A stretch of DNA of 33,891 nt, from NCBI GenBank assembly GCA_020860445.1, contig JAJBUH010000091.1:1-33891 (forward strand), given 5' to 3'. Of the stretch, positions 8,820 to 15,118 are shown in pieces (within the stretch, counting starts at the first letter, position 1; every line of letters starts with the position of its first letter). Source of the stretch: Bacteroidales bacterium. GTDB lineage: Bacteria; Bacteroidota; Bacteroidia; Bacteroidales; Muribaculaceae. The position numbers were made by a program, and so were the translations under genes. The notes below the pieces were generated by a model. It did no database searches. It had not been told where the DNA came from and saw nothing but the letters and a program-made list of their open reading frames with translations.

Positions 8820-8874
8820 TAAATTAAATTGCGAAAATTCCGCTGCGGAATTTTCGCAATTTAATTTATTTTTT
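8820..8874 (+). terminator. 23-bp perfect palindrome with T-tract (left island boundary)
   Basis: The arms 8820-8842 and 8846-8868 are perfectly complementary around a CTG loop, and six T follow, so this is a strong intrinsic terminator for the upstream + strand gene. A second copy lies at 12807-12853 with the same 35-bp centre. The right arm overlaps the position expected for the -33 box of the following ATPase gene, so it could also affect that promoter. Confidence 0.85.
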
Positions 8875-8883
8875 GTAATTTTG
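8852..8883 (+). promoter_or_regulatory. Probable promoter of the STAND-like ATPase gene
   Basis: TAATTTTG at 8876-8883 matches the -7 consensus TAnnTTTG exactly. At 20 bp upstream is TTTC (8852-8855), a three-of-four match to TTTG, inside the palindrome arm. The ATG at 8906 follows with a leader of about 15-20 nt. Confidence 0.6.
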
Positions 8884-8905
8884 TGGGCATTAAAAGTTGA
8901 GGCAG

Positions 8906-10033
8906 ATGAGTAGACTGGAAAATCCATTTGTGGTGCGAGGCTATATGGGCCCTGAATATTTTTGCGACCGTGAGGCGGAGACCCAATCTTTGCTGCAAGC
9001 GCTGCGCAGTCGGCGCAACGTGACCCTGATAAGCCCTCGACGCATGGGCAAGTCTGGCCTCATCCATCATGTGTTTGACCATGTGAGGAATAATTCGCCA
9101 GAGATATACTGCTTTTATCTCGAAATATTTTCCACCCATTCGCTGGCTGAGTTTATCGAGGTGTTCGCCAACGCAGTGTTCCAGGCGTTTGAGACTAAGG
9201 TGGAGAAATTCATGAAAAACATTTACTCCATCCTCAGCCATTGTCGCCCAACCATCACACCCGACGAACTCACCGGTCTTCCCACCCTTTCGCTCGACAT
9301 CCAGCCTGGGCGCGAAGTCCATACTCTCAACGACATCTTCTCATATCTGATTTCATCGGGTAAGAGAATCTATATCGCCATTGACGAGTTCCAGCAAATC
9401 GGAGAGTATCCCGAAAAAGGCGTTGAGGCTCTTTTGCGCCGCTATGTCGAGATGGCCAACAATGTGTCGTTCATCTTCTCGGGGAGCAAGAAGCATCTGA
9501 TGCAGCAGATGTTCACCATGCCCGAGCGTCCGTTCTATCAGTCTACCCAGACCCTGTCGCTCACCACTATCGACCAGGATGAATACCGCAAGTTCGCACA
9601 GAGGCATTTTGCGGCCGCTGGGCAATCCCTTACTGATGAAGCCTTTGATTACATCTACGATACCGTGATGGGCCACACATGGTATGTGCAGTACTGGCTC
9701 AGCAAGGCTTTTGATGACGGAGCTGACACCATAGATTTGCCACAGGCCAAACTGGAATTAGCCACCATATTGGGTGAGGAGGATGACAATTTCTACAACT
9801 ATACCGTGATGCTGACGGCAGCGCAGAAGAGCCTGCTCATCGCATTGGCCAAAGAGCGAGTGGTCAACTCTCCTTATGCGGTGGAGTTTATAAAGAAATA
9901 CAACCTCCCCTCGCCAAGCACCATCCGCAGCACTCTCCAGACCCTGATAAACAAGGAATACGTCATCGAAAACCGAGGCGATTTCACCGTCTACAACCGC
10001 TTCTTCATGCTCTGGCTCTCCCACCGCCATTAA
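8906..10033 (+). CDS. ATP-binding protein, ATPase_2 / STAND-like
   Basis: 375 residues from the ATG at 8906; a TTG three codons earlier is less likely. Walker A is ISPRRMGKSGL (GKS at about 48-50) and Walker B IYIAIDEFQQIGEY (DE at about 160-161), the pattern of the archaeal-type ATPase_2 group within STAND NTPases. The C-terminal third looks like a winged helix (SPSTIRSTLQTLINKEYVIE, then NRGDFTVYNRFFMLWL). Members are found as single genes in accessory regions of Bacteroidota; their function is not established, and roles in regulation, defence or mobile-element biology are proposed. It has its own promoter between a palindromic terminator and the gene. It lies in the palindrome-bounded island. 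Confidence 0.85.
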   Translation: MSRLENPFVVRGYMGPEYFCDREAETQSLLQALRSRRNVTLISPRRMGKSGLIHHVFDHVRNNSPEIYCFYLEIFSTHSLAEFIEVFANAVFQAFETKVEKFMKNIYSILSHCRPTITPDELTGLPTLSLDIQPGREVHTLNDIFSYLISSGKRIYIAIDEFQQIGEYPEKGVEALLRRYVEMANNVSFIFSGSKKHLMQQMFTMPERPFYQSTQTLSLTTIDQDEYRKFAQRHFAAAGQSLTDEAFDYIYDTVMGHTWYVQYWLSKAFDDGADTIDLPQAKLELATILGEEDDNFYNYTVMLTAAQKSLLIALAKERVVNSPYAVEFIKKYNLPSPSTIRSTLQTLINKEYVIENRGDFTVYNRFFMLWLSHRH

Positions 10034-10193
10034 CCCCCTCCATAATCCTACCCAATGGACCAATCAAGTACCCAGGCAGAGAAGAATGGCTGCATCGGGC
10101 TGGAAATGGGCATGCTCGTTGTATTTTACGTAATCCAGTTGGTTGGTCAGTAATTTCATAATGGAGGGAAACGGGGCTAAACAGATTGGGTTC

Positions 10194-10222
10194 CTTTGAG
10201 GTCACAATTTGTGACCTCAAAG
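10194..10222. repeat. 14-bp perfect palindrome in the ORF6N remnant
   Basis: Arms CTTTGAGGTCACAA and its complement are separated by a single T. It falls where the remnant encodes LRSQIVTS. A related, imperfect fold-back (CTTGAGGTTCCA arms, one mismatch, TTTT loop) follows at 10234-10261. Confidence 0.8.
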
Positions 10223-10233
10223 CCAGTTCGTCA

Positions 10234-10261
10234 CTTGAGGTTCCATTTTTGGCACCTCAAG
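10234..10261. repeat. Second, imperfect fold-back next to the first
   Basis: Twelve-base arms with one mismatch surround a TTTT loop. The outer half (TTGAGGT...ACCTCAA) matches the outer part of the palindrome at 10194-10222, so the two look related. Confidence 0.7.
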
Positions 10262-10556
10262 ATTTCCAAATCTTCTTAGGTAAGTTGGAACATGAAATCC
10301 TCGGGGAAAAGCTCGATGTTACGCTTTACCACTTGATTGAGAACTTTAGTTTCCATACCATACAGCATAGCCAAGTCTCGATCCAGCATGACCTGCACCC
10401 CCCCCTTACAGAGATAATGCGACTTTCTATATCGAACTGAGTAACATTGCGTGGGTCGTGCTTTACGACCAGTTCTTGGGCTTCTATGGCTGTATGTTCT
10501 AAGGCTAAGAATTAAAAAATATCACTTACCTTTGGAGTCAAAGGATTGAAAAAGAA

Positions 10557-10583
10557 GAACTGGTCGCAAATTGCGACCAGTTC
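10557..10583. repeat. 13-bp perfect palindrome
   Basis: Arms GAACTGGTCGCAA and complement with a single central A. The half-site GAACTGGTCG recurs at 10466-10475 (minus strand). It lies about 110 bp upstream of the promoter of the next gene. Confidence 0.75.
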
Positions 10584-10692
10584 CCCATTGTTAATGGCTA
10601 TTTAACTGCTTCATCTTGGCTTGGGATTTTGTATAGTTCCCGTGGGCCAGTACAAATCGAGCTGTTTTTTTACCACTTATCTTTCCTATGGG

Positions 10693-10724
10693 TTTGGATT
10701 ATTGGGATTTTGTTATTAATTTTG
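10693..10724 (+). promoter_or_regulatory. Promoter of the AAA-ATPase-like/nuclease-fold gene
   Basis: TTTG (10693-10696), 20-bp spacer, TAATTTTG (10717-10724): a full match to the Bacteroidota sigma-ABfr promoter. The ATG at 10752 follows about 27 nt later. Confidence 0.8.
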
Positions 10725-10751
10725 TGGTGAAATACTTAAGGAAACAAAATT

Positions 10752-12323
10752 ATGGGCCGATTCATAAACATAGGGAACTCGCGTTTCAGGAGGGCGGTGG
10801 CTGACATTTATGTCGACAAGACACCTCTTATCGCTGCGGTAAACAAAACATTGTTCACCGAGGGCAATATGAGCTGCGTCACGCGCTGTAGGCGTTTTGG
10901 CAAATCTATGGCAGCCACAATGCTGCGAGCATACTATGACAAATCTTGCGATTCTCGGGATTTATTCAGAGGGTTGAAGATTGAGCAAGACCCGAATTTT
11001 GAGAAGCATCTCAACAAATACCCAGTAATTTACATCGACATGACCAACATAATCACTAAATATGGTCATACTTCTGACATTGTGGAATTGCTGAAACGCG
11101 ACCTATTGGATGATTTGATGGCTACCTATCCAGAGGTGGAACTTGGTCCTCACGATGACGTGATGGATTTCATGATGAGCGTGGCAGAATACACTGGTGA
11201 GCCATTCTTTATGATCATCGATGAATGGGACGCAATCTGCCGAGAGTTTATGGACAGCAAAGTCGTCATTGACAGATACATCGACTTGCTGCGTCGCTTT
11301 TTCAAGGGAAGCGATGCCGACTCAACCTTCATAGGCGCCTATATCACTGGTATTCTCCCCATCAAGAAGTACAATACCCAGTCGGCCCTCAATAATTTCT
11401 GGGAATACTCAATGACCGCCCCTGGCGGGTGGGAGAAGCATTTCGGGTTTACGGCGCAGGAGGTGAAGGCCCTATGCGAAAAGTACGACATAGATTTTGA
11501 TGAGATGGAGAAATGGTACGATGGGTACCGAATTGGCAACGAGCCATCTATGTTCAATCCCAACTCAGTGATGCAGGCTATCAAGAAAAGAGAGTTTGCG
11601 AATTATTGGAATTCTACCGGCGCTTTTGAAAATGTGGTGGAATATATCCAGATGAACTTTGACGGCCTCAAGGAGGACGTAGTGAAAATGCTCGCCGGAG
11701 GCAGATGCAAAGTCAACTATACCAGTTTCAACAACGACCTCAAGAGCATTGACAGCCGCGATAACGTGCTGACCGTGCTCATTCACCTCGGCTATTTGTC
11801 GTACGATACCACCGAGGGTGAATGCTACATCCCCAACAAGGAAGTCAGAGAAGAGCTGAGAAACGCTGTAGAGAAAACCAATTGGAAAGAGACTATAGAC
11901 GCATTGCAAGCATCAGAAAGCCTATTGAAATCTGTCTATGATGGAGAGGAAGAAACTGTAGCAGCAGGTGTCGAGTTAGTCCATCAAAGATGTGTGAGCA
12001 TAATAAATTATAATAAGGAAGAGGCTCTGTCTCACGTCGTGTCATTGGCTTTCTATACGGCTCAAAATGATTATGATATTTACCGAGAACTCCCTGCTGG
12101 CAAAGGATTTGCAGATTTGGTCTTTATTCCACGCCCCAATGTTGCCAGACCGGCTCTATTAGTCGAATTGAAATGGGACAAAGACGTTCAAACCGCTATC
12201 AATCAGATAAGAGAGCGGAACTATCCTGATGTCCTAAGGAGTCATGTCAATAATACGATTATTGTAGGAATCAACTACGATCCCGATAGTAAACAGCATA
12301 CATGCAAAATCGAGCATGCTTAG
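10752..12323 (+). CDS. AAA-ATPase-like protein with C-terminal PD-(D/E)XK nuclease fold (DUF1703 type)
   Basis: 523 residues. The N-terminal AAA-ATPase-like domain has the variant P-loop TRCRRFGKSM (about 45-53) and Walker B FFMIIDEWDAI (DE at about 157-158). The family's YVDKTPLI segment stands at 20-27. The C-terminal PDDEXK_9-like domain shows GFADLVFIPRP...LLVELKWDK: Asp455, Glu472 and Lys474 fit the D-(D/E)XK pattern, so the nuclease site looks intact. These proteins are highly multiplied in Bacteroidales genomes; their biological role is unproven, with mobile-element or defence roles suggested. Length and domains are complete. It has its own strong promoter and is followed 75 bp later by an orphan HigA-like gene. 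Confidence 0.92.
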   Translation: MGRFINIGNSRFRRAVADIYVDKTPLIAAVNKTLFTEGNMSCVTRCRRFGKSMAATMLRAYYDKSCDSRDLFRGLKIEQDPNFEKHLNKYPVIYIDMTNIITKYGHTSDIVELLKRDLLDDLMATYPEVELGPHDDVMDFMMSVAEYTGEPFFMIIDEWDAICREFMDSKVVIDRYIDLLRRFFKGSDADSTFIGAYITGILPIKKYNTQSALNNFWEYSMTAPGGWEKHFGFTAQEVKALCEKYDIDFDEMEKWYDGYRIGNEPSMFNPNSVMQAIKKREFANYWNSTGAFENVVEYIQMNFDGLKEDVVKMLAGGRCKVNYTSFNNDLKSIDSRDNVLTVLIHLGYLSYDTTEGECYIPNKEVREELRNAVEKTNWKETIDALQASESLLKSVYDGEEETVAAGVELVHQRCVSIINYNKEEALSHVVSLAFYTAQNDYDIYRELPAGKGFADLVFIPRPNVARPALLVELKWDKDVQTAINQIRERNYPDVLRSHVNNTIIVGINYDPDSKQHTCKIEHA

Positions 12324-12398
12324 GGCTATACCTATTCCACAAACTTATCCACCAAAGGCCGAACAATCACCGTCTGGAAATAGATAACCATAATAGGA

Positions 12399-12728
12399 AT
12401 GACAAAGAAAAGAATATCAAGTGCCGCTCTAACTCCTCTTATGCCAACGCACCCTGGAGAAATCCTCAAGGATGAGATTGAATTTCGTGGAATCTCTCAA
12501 CGTAAACTATCTGAAGACATGGGTATAAGTTATACAGTGTTGAATGAGATTCTTAACGGTCATCGCCCCTTAACCGAGAAGACTGCGCTAATGTTTGAAG
12601 CAGCCCTTGGGGTAGATGCAGAACCCCTATTGCGCCTACAATCCAAATACAATTTGCAGACTATACGTAAAGATAGTTCATTTATGACCCAAATAGCCAA
12701 AATACGACGTGTCGCTTCCGTATCGTAA
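12399..12728 (+). CDS. higA: HigA-family XRE antitoxin-like regulator, no partner toxin seen
   Basis: 109 residues. The MPTHPGEILKDEI start and GISQRKLSEDMGISYTVLNEILNGHRPLT helix-turn-helix (about 30-58) are typical of HigA; LGVDAEPLLRLQSKYNL and KDSSFM near the end also fit. HigA normally binds DNA and neutralises the RNA-cleaving toxin HigB, whose gene is usually just upstream. Here the 75 bp upstream hold no HigB and the next gene is the AAA-ATPase-like/nuclease protein. It could be an orphan antitoxin, or a regulator that now serves the neighbouring gene (inference). No clear promoter of its own. Confidence 0.85.
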   Translation: MTKKRISSAALTPLMPTHPGEILKDEIEFRGISQRKLSEDMGISYTVLNEILNGHRPLTEKTALMFEAALGVDAEPLLRLQSKYNLQTIRKDSSFMTQIAKIRRVASVS

Positions 12729-12806
12729 CTGTCGGTCACCAACTTCTGAATCTCCCTAATAAGAAAGTCCACCCCTCTATCTCAGGCGTAGTATCATATT
12801 GAAGTT

Positions 12807-12853
12807 AAATTGAATTGCGAAAATTCCGCTGCGGAATTTTCGCAATTCAATTT
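12807..12853. terminator. 22-bp perfect palindrome (right island boundary)
   Basis: Arms 12807-12828 and 12832-12853 pair perfectly around CTG. The central 35 bp equal those of the palindrome at 8820-8868. In the outer arm an A-T pair there is a G-C pair here, changed on both sides, so pairing is kept. It lies between convergent genes and overlaps the stop codon of the minus-strand one, so it fits a two-way terminator, although the T-tract is short. Confidence 0.8.
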
Positions 12854-13458
12854 TTGGTTAGGAGGATACCAATTATCCTTATAGGCCTTTGGGCAGAGGA
12901 TGGGTTATTTACGGACGGTGATGGGGATTTCTTGGCGCTGGAGGCGGGATCGTGGGATTGGGTCTTGGAGAGCCATTTGAGGAAGTCCTCGCTCTTGATG
13001 CGGCCGTCTTGGGCTATGCCGCGGGTGGGGCGGTAGAACTCGTTGGGCGAGAAGAGGACGTAGAAGACGTAGTTCTCCACGTCGCGGGCCCCGTCGAAGT
13101 AAACCTGGCGCACGTAGGGTAGGTCCGAGGCATCGGCATCGTCCTTGCTGAAGAAGACGTAGCGGCGATTGGCCTTGACCGGGGCTGAGGGATTCTCCTG
13201 CATCGGGTATGGGAACAGCAGGTACACGTAACCGTCGTCCTCCTGCGCGTAGACCGCTGCGTAACCGCCGACCGAAGTAACCAGGGAGATGTAGAAATCG
13301 TCGTCGGCGCGGAAGTCCGAGGCCTCGAACTTGTCGTCGGTGCCGTTGCGCAGAACGCGGGCCGTGAAGTCGGCCTGGGCGCTGGTGATCTCCCTCACCT
13401 TGCCCGTGATCCTTTTTCTTATGTCAATTTCCCACCCGTCCCGGGCTCCTGCATGCAT
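12847..13458 (-). CDS. DUF4384-like protein lacking a signal peptide
   Basis: 203 residues from the ATG at 13458; an upstream TTG at 13518 lies within the promoter and is unlikely. The middle (about 50-150) resembles DUF4384: DDFYISLVTSVGGYAAVYA, DGYVYLLFPYPMQ and RYVFFSKDD, the pattern of a beta-rich domain usually found at the C-terminus of longer exported proteins of unknown function. Here no signal peptide precedes it, so the protein may have lost its N-terminal part, although a good promoter sits upstream. The C-terminus is Ser/Pro-rich, then basic. Its stop lies in the right-hand palindrome. The domain assignment is by pattern only. Confidence 0.6.
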   Translation of the reverse strand: MHAGARDGWEIDIRKRITGKVREITSAQADFTARVLRNGTDDKFEASDFRADDDFYISLVTSVGGYAAVYAQEDDGYVYLLFPYPMQENPSAPVKANRRYVFFSKDDADASDLPYVRQVYFDGARDVENYVFYVLFSPNEFYRPTRGIAQDGRIKSEDFLKWLSKTQSHDPASSAKKSPSPSVNNPSSAQRPIRIIGILLTKN

Positions 13459-13515
13459 GAAGCCGGCAATTGGGCGAGGCGTGGACCAGAGGAGCTCTCT
13501 CCCCAATCCACACGG

Positions 13516-13546
13516 CAAATTTATTAATAATTCTCAAATCCACAAA
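13516..13546 (-). promoter_or_regulatory. Promoter of the DUF4384-like gene
   Basis: On the minus strand: TTTG (13546-13543), 19-bp spacer, TAAATTTG (13523-13516), a full consensus match. The start point would fall near 13508, about 50 nt before the ATG at 13458. Confidence 0.75.
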
Positions 13547-13559
13547 ATTTTTCCTCCAA

Positions 13560-13582
13560 AAATCACCTAAATCGAGTGATTT
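13560..13582 (-). terminator. Weak hairpin after the epimerase gene
   Basis: A 7-bp stem (AAATCAC with GTGATTT) overlaps the stop codon of the epimerase gene; on the minus strand it runs into five T. Short and AT-rich, so low confidence. Confidence 0.35.
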
Positions 13583-14711
13583 AGCCCAGGAGGGTGACGC
13601 CGAGGCCGGGGGCGGAGGGGAGGGTGACCTTGCCGTCGACGATTTTGAGGCCATCGAAGCGGTCGTTGGAGATGAGGAGGTTGCCATCAAGGTCGGCGAA
13701 GTCGGCCAGAGGAGCCAACTGGGCAGCGGCAGTGACGGCGCACGAGGTCTCGGTCATGCAGCCGAGCATCACCTTCAAGCCCAGGGCGCGAGCCAGCACG
13801 GCCATCTGGTAGGCCTCGTGGAGGCCAGTGCTCTTCATCAGCTTGATGTTGATGCCATCATAAGCCTCGCTCATGCGCTTGACATCGGGCAGGCGCTGCA
13901 GCGCCTCGTCGGCAATCAGCGGCAGCGGACTGCGCTCGCGCACCCACGCCGTCTCGTCGTGCATCTCCTTGGGCATCGGCTGCTCGACAAACAGACAATT
14001 CTTGTCGGCCAACCACTCGCACATCTCCAGAGCCTGCTCCTTGCTGTTCCAGCCCTGATTGGCGTCAACGCAGATAGGCACATCAGTCATCGAGCGGATG
14101 ATCTCGACCGTCTCCTTGTCGTTGTCAAGACCCATCTTGACCTTGAGCACACGATACGGCGAGGCCTCCTCGACCTTTTGGCGCACTACATCCTCAGTGT
14201 CGATGCCGATAGTGAACGAGGTGTTGGGGCATTTATCAGGATTCAGGCCCCAAATCTTGTGCCAGGGCTGTCCCATGATTTTGCCCACCAGGTCGTGCAG
14301 CGCCAAGTCGACCGATGCCTTGGCAGCACGGTTGTCGGGAGCCACGCTGTCCATATAAGCATGGATGTCCTCGATGGCAAACGGGTCGGTAAACTGACCC
14401 AGGTCGAGAGAATTGAGGAATTTAGTTACCGACTCAACGCTTTCGCCCAGATATGGAGGCATCGATGCCTCGCCATAGCCGACCAAGCCGTCATAGTCGA
14501 TGCGCACCTGCACATCGGGGGTGGTGGTGCGCTGATATTTAGCAAGATTGAATGCATGTCTAAGTTGCAACTCATAAGGCTCAAAGCTGAGGTTGAGCCG
14601 GCCGCTGGGAGCCACTCGTTTGGTTGACTCGCCGCAAGCCGAAAAGCTGATTGGCAGCACTGCCGCTGATAACCCCAAGCCAGCGGCCTGTAGAAAAGAC
14701 CTTCTGTTCAT
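13581..14711 (-). CDS. Exported enolase-superfamily epimerase (dipeptide epimerase type)
   Basis: 376 residues. The N-terminus has a Tat-like start (NRRSFLQAAG) and a lipobox-like FSAC (Cys26), so the protein is probably exported and may be lipidated. The muconate-lactonizing/AEE-type enolase active site is complete: Lys190 and Lys192 (LKVKMG), metal ligands Asp216 (CVDANQGW), Glu243 (FVEQP) and Asp268 (LIADEA), and Lys290 (INIKLMKS). The spacing fits L-Ala-D/L-Glu epimerases, which invert the acidic residue of muropeptide dipeptides for reuse; other dipeptides are possible. It is a single-gene unit with its own promoter. Confidence 0.9.
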   Translation of the reverse strand: MNRRSFLQAAGLGLSAAVLPISFSACGESTKRVAPSGRLNLSFEPYELQLRHAFNLAKYQRTTTPDVQVRIDYDGLVGYGEASMPPYLGESVESVTKFLNSLDLGQFTDPFAIEDIHAYMDSVAPDNRAAKASVDLALHDLVGKIMGQPWHKIWGLNPDKCPNTSFTIGIDTEDVVRQKVEEASPYRVLKVKMGLDNDKETVEIIRSMTDVPICVDANQGWNSKEQALEMCEWLADKNCLFVEQPMPKEMHDETAWVRERSPLPLIADEALQRLPDVKRMSEAYDGINIKLMKSTGLHEAYQMAVLARALGLKVMLGCMTETSCAVTAAAQLAPLADFADLDGNLLISNDRFDGLKIVDGKVTLPSAPGLGVTLLG

Positions 14712-14749
14712 AATTGTAATAGTCCCAATTGTATTTTGTTTACAGACTA

Positions 14750-14781
14750 CAAAATTAGTGATTTTACGTGAGGTGAAGAAA
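14750..14781 (-). promoter_or_regulatory. Probable promoter of the epimerase gene
   Basis: On the minus strand TAATTTTG (14757-14750) matches the -7 consensus; 20 bp upstream is TTTC (14781-14778), three of four for TTTG. The ATG lies about 39 nt downstream. Confidence 0.6.
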
Positions 14782-14799
14782 TATATTTATATGTTTTAT

Positions 14800-15105
14800 A
14801 ACATAAAGCGAGGCCAGTGCCTCACGGGCGATAAAGCGCCCAAGCGCCCCGAAATAGAGATCTGAGTGAACCAAAGGGGGCGTGTAAGTGTTTAAATATC
14901 AAAGGAACAAAGAATGGACCCATCTTTGAAAAACACACACCCACAATCATCTGTCCCAGATGCTGTGGTGGGGCGGTAGAAACCGCATGGCGCAGGGGTG
15001 CCAAATGCGTATGAGATCGACGCATCCTATCAGCAGAGCAACCGACAGTAAGGATATCAAGGCCGCCGAGCCTCATAGAGCACGGCGGCCTTGTTGTTTG
15101 TTGTC
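14800..15105 (+). ncRNA. Putative structured non-coding RNA with terminator
   Basis: This gap of about 400 bp carries a dense series of hairpins: GAGGC/GCCTC (14810-14823), GGGCG/CGCCC (14826-14841), a long broken stem of GTGTT then TCAAAG with CTTTGA then AACAC (14888-14936), CATCT/AGATG (14948-14962), GCGGT-AGAA-ACCGC (14973-14986), ATGCGT/ACGCAT (15005-15025) and a 10-bp terminator stem (15059-15092). The T-rich side of the terminator is on the + strand, opposite to both neighbouring genes, so a + strand transcript is favoured. TATGTTTT at 14790-14797 is a seven-of-eight -7 box. I cannot match it to RNase P, SRP, tmRNA or a riboswitch; a 6S-like RNA is not excluded. The 5' end is approximate. 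Confidence 0.5.
15059..15105 (+). terminator. GC-rich terminator hairpin
   Basis: Arms AAGGCCGCCG and CGGCGGCCTT pair over 10 bp with a 14-nt loop, followed on the + strand by the T-rich TTGTTGTTTGTTGT. On the minus strand it lies just after the ribonuclease gene stop but has no T-tract there. Confidence 0.75.
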
Positions 15106-15118
15106 TGTGTGTTGAGGG

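Larger units (their letters stand above)
10187..10500 (-). pseudogene. Decayed ORF6N-domain gene
   Basis: Reading the minus strand gives [11 protein letters not shown], then after a frame change [34 protein letters not shown] and FMFQLT, which is the characteristic ORF6N domain of phage- and plasmid-related Bacteroidota proteins. The frame changes at a run of eight G (C8 at 10398-10405 on the + strand), where six would keep frame. A stop (TAA, 10276-10278) then interrupts directly after FMFQLT, and LRSQIVTS appears in another frame nearer 10200. The rest of the gene is gone or unrecognisable. The remainder of the 10034-10751 spacer holds palindromes and a promoter but no intact gene. Confidence 0.75.

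Noticed and set aside
12341-12425. Minus-strand frame ending ...IMVIYFQTVIVRPLVDKFVE
   Set aside because: It looks like the hydrophobic C-terminus of a membrane protein, but only about 28 residues can be read before it runs antisense into the HigA-like gene; too little to call a gene remnant.
13470-14627. 385-residue + strand ORF opposite the epimerase gene
   Set aside because: Antisense shadow of a GC-rich gene with a complete active site on the minus strand.
14822-15076. 84-residue minus-strand ORF
   Set aside because: Overlaps the dense hairpins and terminator; no domain or start context.
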